Notes under the pieces: model-generated | The model's database searches: none | Told to the model about the DNA's origin: nothing | The model's input: only the letters and a program-made list of their open reading frames with translations | Made by a program: the position numbers and the translations under genes | Assembly: GCA_040882565.1 (NCBI GenBank) | Contig: JBBEAZ010000021.1 | Coordinates: forward strand, 47,002-111,001 | DNA from: CF-162 sp040882565 | GTDB lineage: Bacteria > Chloroflexota > Dehalococcoidia > SM23-28-2 > RBG-16-64-32 | Length of the DNA stretch: 64,000 nucleotides | Direction of reading: 5' to 3' | Part shown: positions 61,141-64,000 of the stretch, one piece after another | Numbering within the stretch: position 1 is the stretch's first letter | How the letters are laid out: the number at the start of each line of letters is the position of its first letter

Positions 61141-62549
61141 TCCTCGCCCTCCCAGTCCTCCGGCTCGCGAACGAGCAAGTCCTCGAAGCGGGCGATCTTG
61201 TCGCGAAAGCGCAGGTGGATCGTGCCGGTCGGGCCATTGCGGTGCTTGGCCAGGATCACCTGCGTGATCCCGGTGGGATACTCGCGGCGCTTCTCGTCGC
61301 CGGAGTGGTCGCGTTCCCACTGCTCGCGGCTCACGTACTTGTCCTCGCGATAGATGAACATCACGACGTCTGCGTCCTGCTCGATGCTGCCCGACTCGCG
61401 CAGGTCGCTCAACATCGGAATGTTGCTGGCGCGGTTCTCAGAGGCGCGCGAGAGCTGCGAGCAGGCGATGACCGGCACGTCGAGGTCCCGCGCGAGCTGC
61501 TTGAGCGCGCGCGAGATGTAGCTGACCTCCTGAACGCGGTTCTCGTTGCGCATGCCGGAGTTCATCAGCTGGAGGTAGTCGACGACGATGAGGTCGAGGC
61601 CGCGCTCGATCTTCAAACGCCTCGCCTTGGACCGCATCTCCGCGATTGTTAGCGTCGCGCTGTCGTCGAAGTAGACCGAGAGGTCGGAGAGCGTGCCCAG
61701 CGCCTGCGAAATGCGCCGCTCCTCGCGCTCGGAGTGGGCGCCAAATGCCAGTTTCGTCGAATCAACGCCTGATTCCATCGAGAGCACGCGCTGCACGAGC
61801 TGCTCGGCCGCCATCTCGATCGAGAAGAAGGCGACGACTGCTTGCTGGCGAGCGGCGGCGTTCCGCGCGTAGTTCAGCACAAGCGAGGTTTTACCAAGCG
61901 AAGGCCGCGCCGCGACGATCACGAGGTCCCCGCGTTTCAAGCCGCCGAGCAGCGTATCGAGGTCCATGAAGCCTGTCGTGATCGCGCGTGCGCTTGCCGC
62001 GACGGTGTTGGGATCAGAGTTCTCGAGGTAGCCGGCCAGCAACTCCCGGATGTGCTGGAAGTCGCGTATGGACTCATTAGTAAAGGCGCTCATCAGCGCG
62101 GACTCGGACTTGCCGCGCAGTTCTTCGATGTCACCTACGCCCTGGTATGCCTCTTGCGCGATGCGACCCGCCGAACTGATGACGCGCCGGCGGGTAGCCG
62201 TGTCGCGGATGATACCGGCATAGTTCTCGACGCCTACCGACGTGGGCAGATCGGTGACGATGCGGCTCAGGTAGGCGAGTCCGCCAATGTCTTCAAGGCG
62301 ACCCTCACGGTCGAGTTGGTGGGCAACAGTGATCTGGTTGATCGCCTCGCTGCGGTCCCAGAGCGCGCGGCAGACGGAGTAGATCCAACCGTTCTTCTCG
62401 CGGAAGAAGTCCTCGGCCTCCAGGCGAGGGGCGACCTTGAAGATTGCTTCGGGGTCGACGAGAAGAGAAGCGATTACCGCTTCTTCGGCCTCATTATCGT
62501 GAGGCGGCAGTTTCTCCCCGCCCCTGGCGGATCCGGCTTCGATAACCAT
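61137..62549 (-). CDS. dnaB: Replicative DNA helicase
   Basis: 470 residues. An N-terminal helical domain (LPPHDNEAEEAVIASLLVDPEAI) is followed by a RecA-like motor: Walker A ARPSLGKTSL, Walker B LDLIVVDYLQLM, and the C-terminal VILAKHRNGPTG and LRFRDK. It unwinds DNA ahead of the fork as a hexamer. It lies 82 bp downstream of rplI, a common bacterial order. No intein or insert is visible. Confidence 0.97.
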   Translation of the reverse strand: MVIEAGSARGGEKLPPHDNEAEEAVIASLLVDPEAIFKVAPRLEAEDFFREKNGWIYSVCRALWDRSEAINQITVAHQLDREGRLEDIGGLAYLSRIVTDLPTSVGVENYAGIIRDTATRRRVISSAGRIAQEAYQGVGDIEELRGKSESALMSAFTNESIRDFQHIRELLAGYLENSDPNTVAASARAITTGFMDLDTLLGGLKRGDLVIVAARPSLGKTSLVLNYARNAAARQQAVVAFFSIEMAAEQLVQRVLSMESGVDSTKLAFGAHSEREERRISQALGTLSDLSVYFDDSATLTIAEMRSKARRLKIERGLDLIVVDYLQLMNSGMRNENRVQEVSYISRALKQLARDLDVPVIACSQLSRASENRASNIPMLSDLRESGSIEQDADVVMFIYREDKYVSREQWERDHSGDEKRREYPTGITQVILAKHRNGPTGTIHLRFRDKIARFEDLLVREPEDWEGED

Positions 62550-62631
62550 TGTCTGTTAAGGGTGCCCTGGCGGGCGTTGCGCCGGATCCGGGTGTCAGAA
62601 TGAACCGCGCGAAGGCGGCCCGGAGCCGGCG

Positions 62632-63270
62632 TTAAGAGCTTTCGGCGCTTTCGCTCCCTTGCTCTTTGCCTTCCGACGCCTCGTTTGTGGTCTCGTCTTC
62701 AGTTGTGTTCGCGTCCGCGATCTCCGCGGTTACTGGCGCCTCTTCGGCGGCCTCGCTTTCGGCTGGCGACTCGTCGGCCGGAGCCTCGGCTGCAGGTGCT
62801 TCGGCCGCTTCGGCGACACCCCCGATGGGCTCGACGTTCACCGTCACCGTGGCAATGACGTTGCGGGTCAGTTTGATTGGCACTTCGTGCGCGCCAAGGT
62901 CGCGGATCGGCTGCTTGAGGTCGACCTGCCGGTGCTCGAGCTCGACTTTCGTCAGCTCTTGGAGGCGCTCGGCGATGTCGCGCGCGGTCACCGAGCCGAA
63001 TAGCTTGTCCTGCTCGCCGACGCGGACTTCGATCGTGATCGAGCGCCCTTCAACCAGCGGCAGTAGCTGAGAGCGAGCCTCGTCGTCGAGGCGGTCCTGG
63101 CGGCGAGCCTGCTTCGTGGCCTTCTGGCTGGCTATCGCGATGTAGTGGTCGGTGGCGGGAGCGGCGAGCTTGCGCGGCAGGAGGTAGTTACGCGCGAAGC
63201 CATTGGCGACGTTCTTGACGTCACCGGTGCGCGCAGTGCCTTCTACCTCTTCGAGGAATACGACCTTCAT
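62632..63270 (-). CDS. rplI: 50S ribosomal protein L9 with acidic tail
   Basis: 212 residues. The L9 core is MKVVFLEEVEGTARTGDVKNVANGFARNYLLPRKLA to LTRNVIATVTVNVEPIG (about residue 150). The last 60 residues are an Ala/Glu/Pro/Ser-rich tail (EAAEAPAAEAPADESPAESE), which L9 usually lacks. L9 spans the ribosome surface. It is first in a minus-strand run with dnaB, and a copy of R3 lies about 200 bp upstream. Confidence 0.94.
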   Translation of the reverse strand: MKVVFLEEVEGTARTGDVKNVANGFARNYLLPRKLAAPATDHYIAIASQKATKQARRQDRLDDEARSQLLPLVEGRSITIEVRVGEQDKLFGSVTARDIAERLQELTKVELEHRQVDLKQPIRDLGAHEVPIKLTRNVIATVTVNVEPIGGVAEAAEAPAAEAPADESPAESEAAEEAPVTAEIADANTTEDETTNEASEGKEQGSESAESS

Positions 63271-63467
63271 GGGTTTCTCCTTCTAAATGGTACGGAATAG
63301 CGCCTACAGGGGGGCAAGGTGTTTGTCACCAGATTAATCGACATTCCCTCAACAGGCCAGTTCCGGTAGACGCGGAGCAGTGCCGAACGCACGTGGACAA
63401 CGAACGGCGGCTCAGAGCGGCGATTCGCGCGGCGGATCCGGAGCAGTTGGCACCACAGAGGAGGGCC

Positions 63468-63643
63468 GGGCTCGTTATGTAATTGTTTCGCATTTTCGTG
63501 TTTTCGGCGCTCGTCAGGCGCTCCTTAGATACGGAATGGCAAATTGTTCTGCAGTTTCGTGTTTTGCCAGACGTAGTGAGATTCCGGAATACAATATCAT
63601 TGCGCCTTCGATTGGCGAACATTGCTTGACAGATTACCGTGGC
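63468..63643. repeat. Dispersed repeat family R3, copy 2 (reverse orientation)
   Basis: Reverse complement of the element at 37261-37440, with cgaaactgcagaaca and ccattccgtatct in identical form. It lies in the gene-free stretch 63271-63716 between the divergent rplI group and the gene at 63717. Its right end overlaps a promoter. Confidence 0.8.
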
Positions 63644-63654
63644 AGGCCTATCTT
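63626..63654 (+). promoter_or_regulatory. Sigma-70-type promoter of the right-end gene
   Basis: -35 TTGACA (63626-63631), a 17-bp spacer and -10 TATCTT (63649-63654), 63 bp upstream of ATG 63717. The -35 and part of the spacer are shared with the R3 element; the corresponding place in copy 1 (reverse strand near 37272) has TTGACT but no good -10. Confidence 0.6.
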
Positions 63655-63716
63655 GCGAGCCGGAACAGGAGGGGAGAGACCACCAGGCTTGCCCTCCTGC
63701 CAGATTGGGGATTCCC

Positions 63717-64000
63717 ATGAGCCGCGTTGTGAAAACTCTGCTGGGTATCGCGTGGACTATTTTTGTGCTTACACTGCTGCTTCTCCTGCCCTCCAGTCGA
63801 GGACCGCTACCAGCCGTGGCCACCACTGGCGACGTTCTCGATACGATCACCTCAACGCCGTCACCGTCAAAGGCCGGACGAGGCTTGACGTTTGATGGCG
63901 ACCATCTTTGGTATACCGCCAAGACCGACACCAACCTCTATCGCATGAGCTTGCCCCGGTTCCCCGGACAGTTTGATTCTTGGCATGGTTATGCCGCAAC
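63717..64000 (+). CDS. Exported protein, N-terminal part
   Basis: The first 94 codons of a gene that runs off the right edge. MSRVVKTLLGIAWTIFVLTLLLLLPSSRG is a signal peptide or anchor. The mature part begins with a Thr/Pro/Ser stretch, then GLTFDGDHLWYTAKTDTNLYRMSL, which resembles a beta-propeller blade. A clear promoter lies upstream. The remainder is outside the window. Confidence 0.65.
   Translation, partial: MSRVVKTLLGIAWTIFVLTLLLLLPSSRGPLPAVATTGDVLDTITSTPSPSKAGRGLTFDGDHLWYTAKTDTNLYRMSLPRFPGQFDSWHGYAA

Noticed and set aside
63326..63934. Open frames on both strands over the R3 copy and the right-end gene
   Set aside because: They cross the repeat and lack domains; the signal-peptide frame from 63717 with a promoter in front is the better reading.

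Overview
The window is high-GC bacterial chromosome and most resembles a member of the Chloroflexota, probably near Dehalococcoidia. The reasons are the many secreted proteins with dockerin-like PVDSL..LR.DAGL repeats, Pro/Thr linkers, SdrD-B modules and CTPGFW motifs, together with lipoproteins, two LPxTG tails and no lipopolysaccharide genes. The taxonomy is an inference. Two 10-base N gaps (40860-40869 and 49805-49814), both beside long G or C runs, suggest a scaffolded metagenome assembly. I recognise no rRNA, tRNA, CRISPR array, prophage or transposase.

Layout. 1-7000 (minus strand): partial PIG-L deacetylase, MshA-like glycosyltransferase, folE, a metalloprotease-like lipoprotein, a 30-residue Lys-rich protein, a dockerin-repeat protein, and an aldolase/PPi-type phosphofructokinase pair. 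7000-11000: GNAT protein and pyruvate phosphate dikinase, separated by dispersed repeats. 11000-18000: a large frameshifted surface-protein gene, then a minus-strand group with a cupredoxin and a secreted copper-amine-oxidase-like protein. 18000-23700: thrC, a coiled-coil protein, hom, a parvulin-type foldase, rpsR, ssb, rpsF. 23900-28100: two paralogous lipoproteins, a frameshifted subtilase and an LPxTG protein. 28400-36000: glyA, a transporter remnant, VOC protein, NTP-transferase-like protein, pfkB kinase, hpf, comF and a PLP lyase/decarboxylase. 36000-43600 (plus): moaD, moaE, a stand-alone alpha-CTD protein, ECF sigma and anti-sigma, then DUF4331, TPR and NicO-type metal transporter. 43600-49400: DUF421, DUF2804, a secreted pseudogene, cupin, DinB, a truncated response regulator and a histidine kinase. 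50000-57500: P450 and its ferredoxin, a degenerate response regulator, a large LuxR-type ATPase, an unknown protein, Nudix and GNAT. 57500-64000: a thrombospondin-3-repeat protein and the replication group rplI, dnaB, a DnaD-like protein and a tandem DnaC-like ATPase, then the start of another exported protein.

How the genes may work together. PPi-type phosphofructokinase, aldolase and pyruvate phosphate dikinase lie close together and would fit a reversible, PPi-based glycolysis. hom and thrC form a threonine operon with an unexplained coiled-coil protein between them. dnaB is followed by a DnaD-like protein and a two-domain DnaC-like loader. The sigma/anti-sigma pair lies upstream of the DUF4331-TPR-NicO genes and may control them.

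Most unusual features: three families of dispersed non-coding repeats (one carries two hairpins and a G-quadruplex motif in each full copy), a concentration of frameshifts and stops in genes for exported or membrane proteins, and an abrupt junction near 47695 that leaves two truncated genes back to back.
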